13,101 nt of DNA from CAYMLQ01 sp964390795 (GTDB taxonomy: Bacteria > Verrucomicrobiota > Kiritimatiellia > RFP12 > UBA1067): positions 1-13,101 of the forward strand of contig CAYMLQ010000144.1 of NCBI GenBank assembly GCA_964390795.1, read 5' to 3'. Position numbers and translations under genes: made by a program. Under the pieces are notes generated by a model that searched no databases, was not told where the DNA came from, and worked only from the letters and a program-made list of their open reading frames with translations. Positions 1 to 5,486 of the stretch are shown piece by piece (within the stretch, counting starts at the first letter, position 1; the number at the start of each line of letters is the position of its first letter).

Positions 1-949
1 CGTTGTCGTACCAGCTCACGATCTTGGCGAAGGTCGAGTCCAGCATGATGCCGGCCTCGGCGTCGAAGACCGAGGTCTTAGCCTCGCCGCGGAAGTCGGT
101 CGAGACGACCTTCTCTTCGGTGTAGCCCAGCACGCCCTTGAGCTCGCCCTCGGAGGCCTCCTTCATCGCCTTCTTGATCTCTTCGTAGGTGGTCTCTTTC
201 GCGAGCACCACGGTCAGGTCGACGACCGACACGTCGGAGGTCGGGACGCGGAACGCCATGCCCGTGAGCTTCTTGTTCAGCTCGGGGATCACCTTGCCGA
301 CCGCCTTGGCCGCGCCGGTGCTGGACGGGATGATGTTCTCGAGGATGCCGCGTCCGCCGCGCCAATCCTTCATCGAGGGGCCGTCCACCGTCTTCTGCGT
401 CGCCGTGGCGGCGTGCACGGTGGTCATCAGGCCCTTGACGATGCCGAACTTGTCGTTCAGAACCTTGGCGATCGGCGCCAGGCAGTTCGTCGTGCAGGAG
501 GCGTTCGAGATAATCGCCTCGCCGGCGTACTTCTTGTCGTTCACGCCGTAGACGAACATCGGGGTGTCGTCCTTCGACGGGGCCGACAGGATCACCTTCT
601 TGGCGCCCGCGGTGAGGTGCTTGGTGGCGGTCTCTTTGTCCAAGAACAGGCCGGTCGACTCGATCACGATGTCGGCGCCGACTTCGCACCACTTCAGCTC
701 GGCCGGATCCTTGACAGCCGTCAGGCGGATCTTCTTGCCGTTGACGATCAGGTTGGTGCCTTCGACCGCCACCTCGCCCTGGAACGGGCCGTGGACCGAG
801 TCATACTTCAGCATGTACGCCAGATAGTCCGGGCTCAGCAGATCGTTGATTCCGACGATCTCGATGTCTTTCGAGAAGTTCTTGATCGCCGCGCGGAACA
901 CCATACGGCCGATGCGGCCGAACCCATTGATACCAACCTTGATTGCCAT
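1..949 (-). CDS. gap: glyceraldehyde-3-phosphate dehydrogenase, class I (3' end cut by window)
   Basis: Glycolytic enzyme that oxidises and phosphorylates glyceraldehyde 3-phosphate to 1,3-bisphosphoglycerate with NAD+ in the cytoplasm. The translation from ATG 949 begins MAIKVGINGFGRIGR, the Rossmann dinucleotide-binding glycine motif. Asp36 (GIND) would favour NAD over NADP. The active-site block SNASCTTNCL has the catalytic Cys at about residue 152, and His in TTVHAAT lies near 179. The class I segments SVHG, WRGGRGILENIIPSSTGAAKAVG and VPTSDVSVVDLT are all present (the second is quoted only as a recognisable family block). The visible part is 316 residues and ends at WYDN, so roughly the last 15-20 residues lie beyond the left edge. 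The start is supported by AAGGAG eight bases upstream (958-963). A promoter, leader stems and tandem repeats precede it, and it seems to be monocistronic at its 5' side. Identification is essentially certain. Confidence 0.97.
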   Translation of the reverse strand, partial: MAIKVGINGFGRIGRMVFRAAIKNFSKDIEIVGINDLLSPDYLAYMLKYDSVHGPFQGEVAVEGTNLIVNGKKIRLTAVKDPAELKWCEVGADIVIESTGLFLDKETATKHLTAGAKKVILSAPSKDDTPMFVYGVNDKKYAGEAIISNASCTTNCLAPIAKVLNDKFGIVKGLMTTVHAATATQKTVDGPSMKDWRGGRGILENIIPSSTGAAKAVGKVIPELNKKLTGMAFRVPTSDVSVVDLTVVLAKETTYEEIKKAMKEASEGELKGVLGYTEEKVVSTDFRGEAKTSVFDAEAGIMLDSTFAKIVSWYDN

Positions 950-957
950 TTCGTTAA

Positions 958-963
958 CTCCTT
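958..963 (-). promoter_or_regulatory. ribosome binding site of gap
   Basis: AAGGAG on the minus strand, eight bases before the ATG at 949. It is a near-ideal Shine-Dalgarno sequence and fixes the gap start. Confidence 0.8.
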
Positions 964-1026
964 AGCTGTTGTGAGGACATCCGAGACGGGTCTTTCGAGA
1001 CCAACCCTGCCGGAACCCGCCAACGC

Positions 1027-1048
1027 TTTCCGGCGGCTCATCCGGAAA
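1027..1048 (-). other. leader hairpin of gap mRNA
   Basis: TTTCCGG and CCGGAAA form a perfect 7-bp inverted repeat with an 8-base loop. It lies between the predicted transcription start (about 1076) and the gap start codon, so it would fold in the untranslated leader. It may stabilise the mRNA of a highly expressed gene or attenuate it. No U-run follows, so it is not an obvious terminator. Confidence 0.4.
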
Positions 1049-1055
1049 ATGAAAC

Positions 1056-1091
1056 GGGTATCCCTTGCACGATTGGCGCAATAGGATACCC
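1056..1091 (-). promoter_or_regulatory. inverted repeat spanning the gap transcription start
   Basis: GGGTATCC (1056-1063) and GGATACCC (1084-1091) are perfect 8-bp inverted copies separated by 20 bases. The right arm overlaps the predicted -10 box (1083-1088) and the left arm lies just downstream of the predicted start site. This is the geometry of a repressor operator flanking a start point. Because the right arm is not transcribed if the promoter call is right, a DNA operator is more likely than an RNA stem. The regulator is unknown. Confidence 0.4.
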
Positions 1092-1111
1092 ATTCCCCCG
1101 CCCTGCGTCAA
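1083..1111 (-). promoter_or_regulatory. sigma-70-type promoter of gap
   Basis: On the minus strand, TTGACG (1106-1111) lies exactly 17 bases upstream of TATCCT (1083-1088). The -35 box matches 5 of 6 consensus positions and the -10 box 4 of 6. The predicted start near 1076 leaves a leader of about 127 nt before the gap ATG. Position, orientation and spacing are all appropriate for this gene. Confidence 0.6.
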
Positions 1112-1121
1112 CCGCGAACAC

Positions 1122-1168
1122 CACTTTGCGAACCACTTTGCGAACCACTGGCGAACCACTTTGCGAAC
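1122..1168 (-). repeat. tandem CACTTTGCGAAC repeats upstream of the gap promoter
   Basis: Four direct copies: CACTTTGCGAAC at 1122-1133, 1134-1145 and 1157-1168, and a variant CACTGGCGAAC (one base shorter) at 1146-1156. The array begins 11 bp upstream of the gap -35 box, where activator or repressor arrays usually sit. An inverted copy of the core (GTTCGCAAA) lies at about 1202-1211. The core TTTGCGAA is close to a palindrome (TTYGCRAA), as expected for a dimeric regulator site. The function is inferred only from position. Confidence 0.6.
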
Positions 1169-1222
1169 ACCGGGCGCAGCCGTTCACATGTTGACACTCT
1201 CGTTCGCAAACAGGTGCAGAAC

Positions 1223-1257
1223 GCTGCGCGTTGCGGCAATCGGGGCGAACGCGCGGC
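1223..1257 (-). terminator. possible terminator of the beta-helix gene
   Basis: A 10-bp stem with one G-U pair (arms 1223-1232 and 1248-1257, loop 15 bases) lies about 30 bases downstream of the stop codon of the beta-helix gene. The stem is GC-rich, but only a short T-rich stretch follows on the minus strand, so it would be a weak or factor-assisted terminator. It separates that gene from the gap promoter region. Confidence 0.35.
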
Positions 1258-1287
1258 TTCTTTGCGGATCACGCCGGCCTGCCGCGC

Positions 1288-2850
1288 TCACTCGGCGCTC
1301 ACCTTGATCACCTTCGCCACCTCCGGGTTGGCGCAGACGCGCGGCGGCTTGCCGCTGGCCGTCTTGAGGCCGCGGAGGCTCAGCGTCTTCGTCAGCGCGT
1401 AGGGATAAGGACGCTCTTTCTTCGGCCCGCCAAGCGGATCGGTGAAGAAGGTCAGCCCTTCGTAATCCGGCGGGTGCTTGGCGTCGTCCACGAACAGCCC
1501 GTCAATCCGGATCTCCCGCGGCATGGAGCAGGGATAGCCGAAATCGTGCGTGCCGTCGTTACTCATGTTGAACAGGACGGGACGCGCGGAGGCGCCCGCG
1601 TTGGGCACCCAGCGGCAGTTGCGGATCAGGACCTCGCCGTCCCACGGCGAGCCGTAGTCCGAGCGGAACGTGATCAAGTTGCCGCCATGTAAAGTGGAGT
1701 CTTCGACGACGAGACGACCCCGGCCGACCGCGTTGAGACCGGCGTAGCCGAGCGTGCAGCGGCGGATGACGTAGGAGCCGGAAACGCCCTGGTGTACGTC
1801 CATCCGCGAGAGCGCGCAGTCTTCGAGCAGGATGTTCTTCATGAAGTTGCTTCCGATCACGCCCCAGCGGCTGCGGTCATTGATCTTCTCCATCTCCATG
1901 CGGCAGCCGAGCATGCGGAAGTTCACCACCAGGGAAACGCTGTACCCGTAGGTGCCCATCGACACCGGCTTGCCCGCCGCGCCGAGGGTCCGGTACGTTT
2001 TGCGCCCATCGACCAAACAGTTGCGCAGCGTGATGTTGGCGCACTGCCGGACGTTCAGAAAGCCGTCGTAAGGGTGCCCGACCTCGGTCTCGCCGGTGAC
2101 GCGGTGGGTCAGGCCGTCGACCTCGGTGTTCGAGCGGGTGATGCGGATGTTGCGGCTCCAGTAGTTGTAGCCCTTCTCCTGCCGCATGCGGTTGCCCACG
2201 TGGGTGAAGACGCCTCCGCGCAGCACCAGCGGCTGCGGGTCGATGGGCCGGACCTCAGCCCGGGTGACGACCTCGTACTCCCAGTCGATGCCCCCCTCCA
2301 GCGAGCCGTCCCGGCGCAAGATGAAGACCTCTTTCGGGGCGGTGCCGTCGTTCTGGTTGAGACCGCGCCTGATGAAGATCTTGCGCCGTGCGTTCTCCAC
2401 ATAAACCAGGCAGTCGCTGGCCGGCCGAACGTCGAGCTGCGCCTGACCTCGCGAAAGCCGATCGATCTTGACCGGCACCGGCTTCAGCAGGGAAACGACG
2501 TCGAAAAGCGCCGCACGGTGATTCTCAACGCCCTGGCTGTCGTCGATGAGGAAGCGCGACGTGCTCCAGTCGGTATCGGTGGCGATCACGGCGGTGAGCG
2601 CCCTGCGGCCGAGCTGGTAGGTCGACTGGGGGTTCGACCGCACCTTCAGCCCATGCTTGTTGGCGTGGGCGTGCGCCTCGCAGATCGCCGGCAGGTCGTC
2701 GGCCACGCCGTCTCCCACCGCCCCGAACGCCTCGTAAGTGACTACGCCTCCGGCCGCACGATTCGTGGCAGGTTCCTCCGCAAGAGCCACGGCCGCACAG
2801 CCAGCCGAGAGCGCCCCCAACATCCCCCGCATCCAACTTGTTTTCATCAT
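1288..2850 (-). CDS. secreted right-handed parallel beta-helix (pectate-lyase-like) protein
   Basis: Predicted exported protein of 520 residues. The start chosen is the double ATG at 2850/2847, because it leads directly into a signal peptide (KTSWMRG, then a hydrophobic stretch, cleavage about ALA-EE at residue 24). A longer form from ATG 2913 would add 21 residues without a signal-like character. No clear Shine-Dalgarno precedes any of the candidates. After the signal peptide comes YEAFGAVGDGVADD (about 39-52), the N-terminal hallmark of pectate-lyase-3/GH28/GH55-type beta-helix proteins. Residues of about 225-440 show short repeating strands with N/C/R-rich turns (for example ITLRNCLVDG, ILLEDCALS, YVIRRCTLG, LVVEDSTLHGG, VLIRNCRW), typical of beta-helix rungs. 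It probably binds or cleaves a polysaccharide outside the cytoplasm. The catalytic residues and substrate cannot be assigned from sequence. It stands alone, with noncoding DNA on both sides. Confidence 0.85.
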   Translation of the reverse strand: MMKTSWMRGMLGALSAGCAAVALAEEPATNRAAGGVVTYEAFGAVGDGVADDLPAICEAHAHANKHGLKVRSNPQSTYQLGRRALTAVIATDTDWSTSRFLIDDSQGVENHRAALFDVVSLLKPVPVKIDRLSRGQAQLDVRPASDCLVYVENARRKIFIRRGLNQNDGTAPKEVFILRRDGSLEGGIDWEYEVVTRAEVRPIDPQPLVLRGGVFTHVGNRMRQEKGYNYWSRNIRITRSNTEVDGLTHRVTGETEVGHPYDGFLNVRQCANITLRNCLVDGRKTYRTLGAAGKPVSMGTYGYSVSLVVNFRMLGCRMEMEKINDRSRWGVIGSNFMKNILLEDCALSRMDVHQGVSGSYVIRRCTLGYAGLNAVGRGRLVVEDSTLHGGNLITFRSDYGSPWDGEVLIRNCRWVPNAGASARPVLFNMSNDGTHDFGYPCSMPREIRIDGLFVDDAKHPPDYEGLTFFTDPLGGPKKERPYPYALTKTLSLRGLKTASGKPPRVCANPEVAKVIKVSAE

Positions 2851-3023
2851 GTGTACCAGCGTGCAAGAACCGGCCGGGAAAGTCAATACCGGCTTGGTCA
2901 GCTTTGTCGGCATGTGCGAGTAACTTGGCTTCTGTCAGGCAAGAGGGGCAATCACCATCGTGTATTCATAAGGGTACATTACCTTATCGTCTTTTGGTTG
3001 CTCTTACAACAACGAGTTCCCGT

Positions 3024-3299
3024 TTATCCCCAGCCCAGATCATCAATCAGTTTCGTCTGTCGCTTGACAACGATGAGTTTACCTTTGTCGCGGAAGTTTC
3101 CCACAGCAAGGATCATGTCCGTGAGTTGAGACCAAAGAGCATCCGGATCGACCTTGCGTCCGGCGATTCGCAGTTTTGCCGAAACTAGATCATAAACATC
3201 TCCGGCGGTAACCAGATGTAGCACCCGCTCATCGTCCGACACGATGATCGAAAAGGCTTTCTCCAGGTTAATCACGAACTCAATATGCTCGATCCCCAT
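3024..3299 (-). CDS. acyl-carrier-protein-like protein, apparently circularly permuted and lacking the phosphopantetheine serine
   Basis: Small protein of 91 residues. The ATG at 3299 is preceded by AAAGGA ten bases upstream. A GTG at 3326 is in frame but less likely. The N-terminal half (MGIEHIEFVINLEKAF, then VTAGDVYDLV) resembles helices II to IV of acyl carrier proteins, which run DSLDTVELVMALEEEF then TTV...IDYI. The C-terminal part (DPDALWSQLTDMIL through LIDDLGWG) resembles ACP helix I and the loop that ends in EDLGAD. In a normal ACP the order is the reverse, so this looks like a circular permutation with the termini at the DLG|DSL point. The serine that carries phosphopantetheine aligns with Gly2, so the protein should not be acylated. 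I recall related short proteins annotated as acyl carrier proteins, but cannot verify this here. No ketosynthase, ligase or transferase lies nearby. Base composition is lower in GC than in the neighbours. The role is unknown. Confidence 0.7.
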   Translation of the reverse strand: MGIEHIEFVINLEKAFSIIVSDDERVLHLVTAGDVYDLVSAKLRIAGRKVDPDALWSQLTDMILAVGNFRDKGKLIVVKRQTKLIDDLGWG

Positions 3300-3525
3300 G
3301 GCACTACAATCCTTTCCTATCCGCACTCCTCTTGGAACCGACTTGATCGCAATCTCAATGTCTTGAGTTTACTTTGTCATCGAAACTGCCTAATCCGATT
3401 ACATCTTAAAATCTGTTTCGCAAAATGGCGGTGTCAGGATAGCCCTAAGCGCGATTTTCCGATAAAACCTCAAACCGGCTGACCATCTGAACCGTATGCT
3501 TGAAGCGTATCACCTTGGAACTGAC

Positions 3526-3576
3526 AGAGTCAAGGCGCAGAGTCAAGGCGCAAGGGGTCTGGTGCATGGGGTCTGG
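3526..3576. repeat. short direct repeats
   Basis: AGAGTCAAGGCGC occurs twice in exact tandem (3526-3551). It is followed directly by two copies of GGGGTCTGG (3554-3562 and 3568-3576). No gene explains this pattern. It may be part of a dispersed intergenic repeat family or the result of slippage. Confidence 0.6.
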
Positions 3577-3789
3577 GGGCCGGGATTGGCCTAGGATGCG
3601 TCGGAAGGCTGTACTTAGGCAAACACGTATTTCCATCCCGCAGGACGCCACGTTACCCCAGCGCAACGACATAAGGGTGCCAGGGTCCGTCAGGTGGGGC
3701 AATAAAAAAAAATAATAGATGACACGGGTGAACCGGCAATTCTATTTTTGGTATTCCCGTTCATTCGCATCCGTGCCCGGAGGTCACGG

Positions 3790-3837
3790 GCTACCTTGCG
3801 CGGTGCGTCTTTCAGAGGTAGCGCGCTCCGGGCGCGC
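3790..3837. repeat. nested inverted repeats, possible REP-like element
   Basis: GCTACC (3790-3795) pairs with GGTAGC (3817-3822), and GCGCGC (3821-3826) pairs with GCGCGC (3832-3837) across a 5-base loop. The GC-rich hairpin pair lies in noncoding DNA and resembles the extragenic palindromes common in GC-rich bacteria. Whether it recurs in the genome cannot be seen here. Confidence 0.35.
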
Positions 3838-3900
3838 CATGCGCATGATTTCGCGCCTGTTTGCGAACGGAACAGTCAAAAAGAATGACTGCGGGTGAAC

Positions 3901-3932
3901 GCCTATGGCTTGTCATATAGGCCATATGTCAA
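3901..3932. repeat. overlapping palindromes downstream of modC
   Basis: Three mutually exclusive inverted repeats share one site: GCCTAT/ATAGGC (3901-3906, 3917-3922), TATGGC/GCCATA (3904-3909, 3921-3926) and the imperfect TTGTCATAT/ATATGTCAA (3910-3918, 3924-3932; 8 of 9 pairs). It lies about 95 bases past the modC stop codon and could form the 3' end structure of the mod operon mRNA. A further 6-bp hairpin CAGTCA/TGACTG is at 3873-3891, with a T-run in its loop when read on the minus strand. Confidence 0.4.
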
Positions 3933-4026
3933 GTGAGCTCGAAGCTGTTCTGAGCCGCCAAAATGCGGTGCGAATGCGCTTCTCTTAGCGCCATATCCGG
4001 CATCCGGTCGTTGTGTCGTTGTTGCG

Positions 4027-4695
4027 CTATTGAGCCAGCACGACGCGCGGCAACGCCGCCTGAACGGTACGCCCGTTCTCCAGCAGGTACATGCGCTCCG
4101 CCAGTGCATGTGCTTCTTCAGGGTTGTGCGTCACATAGAGCGCCGTGAACCTCTTCGCGCGGTGCAGCCGCTTGAGTTCGGACAGCAGCCCGGCTTTGAG
4201 TCCGTTGTCCAAACTGCTGAGCGGTTCGTCGAAAAGGATCACCTCTGCATCGGTCGCCAGAGCCCGCGCAACGGCCACGCGCTGGCACTGTCCGCCGCTC
4301 AGCACATCCGGCCGCATGTGCGCATACGCCTCCAGCCCGGTCAGCGCGAGCAGTTCGCCGACGCGCTCGCGCACCGCCTCGCGCGGCCGGCGCCGCGCGC
4401 GCAGGCTGAACGCGATGTTCTCAAAGACCGTCAGATGCGGAAAGAGCGCGTGCCTCTGAAAGACCAGCGTGACCGGACGTTCCGCGGCAGCCACCTGCGT
4501 CATGTCGCGCCCGCCGATCAGCACGCGGCCGGTCGTGGGGCTCTCGAGCCCCGCCAGGATCGACAGCAGCAGCGTCTTTCCCGCGCCGCTCGGGCCGAAC
4601 AGGATCGCGAACTCGCCGCGCGCCACCGCCAAGGAGACGTCCTTCAGAATTTCCCTTTCGCCGAACCGCTTGCCGATGTTCTGGAGAGCAATCAT
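4027..4695 (-). CDS. modC: molybdate ABC transporter ATP-binding protein, short form
   Basis: Cytoplasmic ATPase that powers the ModB channel. The 222 residues contain Walker A GPSGAGKT (34-41), the Q-loop Gln80 in FQRHALFPHLT, the ABC signature LSGGQCQR (132-139), Walker B VILFDEP (152-158) with catalytic Glu157, the D-loop SSLD (160-163) and the switch His190 in VTHN. The ATG overlaps the modB stop as ATGA. The AGGAGG five bases before it is formed by the last codons of modB, so the two are translationally coupled. E. coli ModC is about 350 residues and has a C-terminal TOBE/Mop molybdate-binding domain. Here the protein ends soon after the nucleotide-binding fold (ENGRTVQAALPRVVLAQ), so the regulatory domain is absent. 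A tungstate or related oxyanion cannot be excluded as substrate from this subunit alone; the modA neighbour favours molybdate. Confidence 0.9.
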   Translation of the reverse strand: MIALQNIGKRFGEREILKDVSLAVARGEFAILFGPSGAGKTLLLSILAGLESPTTGRVLIGGRDMTQVAAAERPVTLVFQRHALFPHLTVFENIAFSLRARRRPREAVRERVGELLALTGLEAYAHMRPDVLSGGQCQRVAVARALATDAEVILFDEPLSSLDNGLKAGLLSELKRLHRAKRFTALYVTHNPEEAHALAERMYLLENGRTVQAALPRVVLAQ

Positions 4696-5486
4696 GCCTT
4701 CCTCCTCTGTACAGGGTCTTTGAACGAGAGACGCAGGCCGACCAGCGTCACGAAGGAAAGCAGCGCCAGGCAGAACGCCGCCGCCCCGGCCGACGCCAGA
4801 TCGCCCGCCGTGGCGCGCGTGTAGATCGCCACGGGCAGCGTCTCGGTCACGCCGGGAATGCAGCCCGCCACCATGGCCGTAGCCCCGAACTCGCCGAGCG
4901 CCCTCGTCCAGCACATGACGAAGCCGCTGACCACGCCCTCGCGGCTCAGCGGCAGGATCACGTGGAAGAAGGTGTAGGCCTCCGACGCACCCAGCACCGC
5001 CGCAGCCGCCGGAAGCGAAGGCGGGACGGCGAACATCGCCGACCGCACCGCGCGGATATAGAACGGCAGCGCCACGAACAGCTGCGCCAGCACAATCCCC
5101 TCCTTTGTGAAGATCAGGTGGATGCCCGCCTTCGCCAGCAGGCTGCCCGTCGGGCTCGCGGGTGAGACCAGCACCAGCAGCGCCAGGCCCGCCACCATGG
5201 GCGGCAGCGCCACCGGCAGGTCGAGCAGCGTCTCCACGGCGGCTTTGCCGAAAAACTCCCGCCGCGCCAGAACATACGCTGCCGGCGTGCCGAGCAGCAT
5301 CGCCAACAGCGCGGCCGCCAGCGACGTCTGCAGACTGACCTTCAGTACCGGCCACAGTCCTCCCTCCGTGAGCGCATGCGCCAGCGCCCCCGGCGAAATG
5401 GCAAAGACGCTGCCCAGCGCCACGGCCACGAAGAGGGCCAGCAGAACCGTGACCGCCACACACACGACTGTGAAGGGATTCCTCAT
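4692..5486 (-). CDS. modB: molybdate ABC transporter permease
   Basis: Inner-membrane channel subunit of the ModABC importer, 264 residues, close to the usual length. The N-terminus (VVCVAVTVLLALFVAVALG) is a transmembrane helix, and about four or five more hydrophobic segments follow. Landmarks of ModB/CysT-type permeases are DLPVALPPMVAGLALL (periplasmic turn and helix), the EAA loop AAAVLGASEAYTFFHVILPL, which docks onto the ATPase, and RALGEFGATAMVAG near the C-terminal end. Its ATG overlaps the stop codon of nifV as ATGA, with an AAGG four bases upstream, and its own stop overlaps the modC start. It is therefore translated from one message with nifV and modC. Identification is strong. 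Confidence 0.94.
   Translation of the reverse strand: MRNPFTVVCVAVTVLLALFVAVALGSVFAISPGALAHALTEGGLWPVLKVSLQTSLAAALLAMLLGTPAAYVLARREFFGKAAVETLLDLPVALPPMVAGLALLVLVSPASPTGSLLAKAGIHLIFTKEGIVLAQLFVALPFYIRAVRSAMFAVPPSLPAAAAVLGASEAYTFFHVILPLSREGVVSGFVMCWTRALGEFGATAMVAGCIPGVTETLPVAIYTRATAGDLASAGAAAFCLALLSFVTLVGLRLSFKDPVQRRKA

Larger units (their letters stand above)
3300..4026. other. 727-bp intergenic region without a supported gene
   Basis: The region between modC and the ACP-like gene. The part at about 3300-3440 is AT-richer and presumably holds the ACP-like gene promoter. It has small palindromes TAATCCGATTA (3391-3401) and CTCAA/TTGAG (3354-3367), but no convincing -35/-10 pair. The 3526-3576 part is rich in direct repeats, 3703-3720 is a short A-rich tract, 3790-3837 has nested GC-rich inverted repeats, and 3901-3932 has overlapping palindromes. 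Open frames here (for example 3445-3702 minus and 3500-3715 plus) start with poor codons, lack ribosome sites and resemble nothing I recognise. It may be a decayed or repeat-colonised spacer. Confidence 0.6.

Noticed and set aside
78..692. 204-codon open frame on the minus strand
   Set aside because: It is an out-of-frame reading of gap; the composition is Arg-rich low-complexity sequence.
1191..1219. TTGACA on the plus strand as a -35 box
   Set aside because: No -10-like hexamer lies 16-18 bases downstream, and no plus-strand gene follows.
1792..3129. 445-codon open frame on the plus strand
   Set aside because: It lies antisense to the beta-helix gene, whose signal peptide and family motif are clear. 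High GC makes long antisense frames common, and its protein has no recognisable features.
3445..3715. Overlapping short frames in both directions in the spacer
   Set aside because: They have no ribosome site and no recognisable motif, and they pass through direct repeats.
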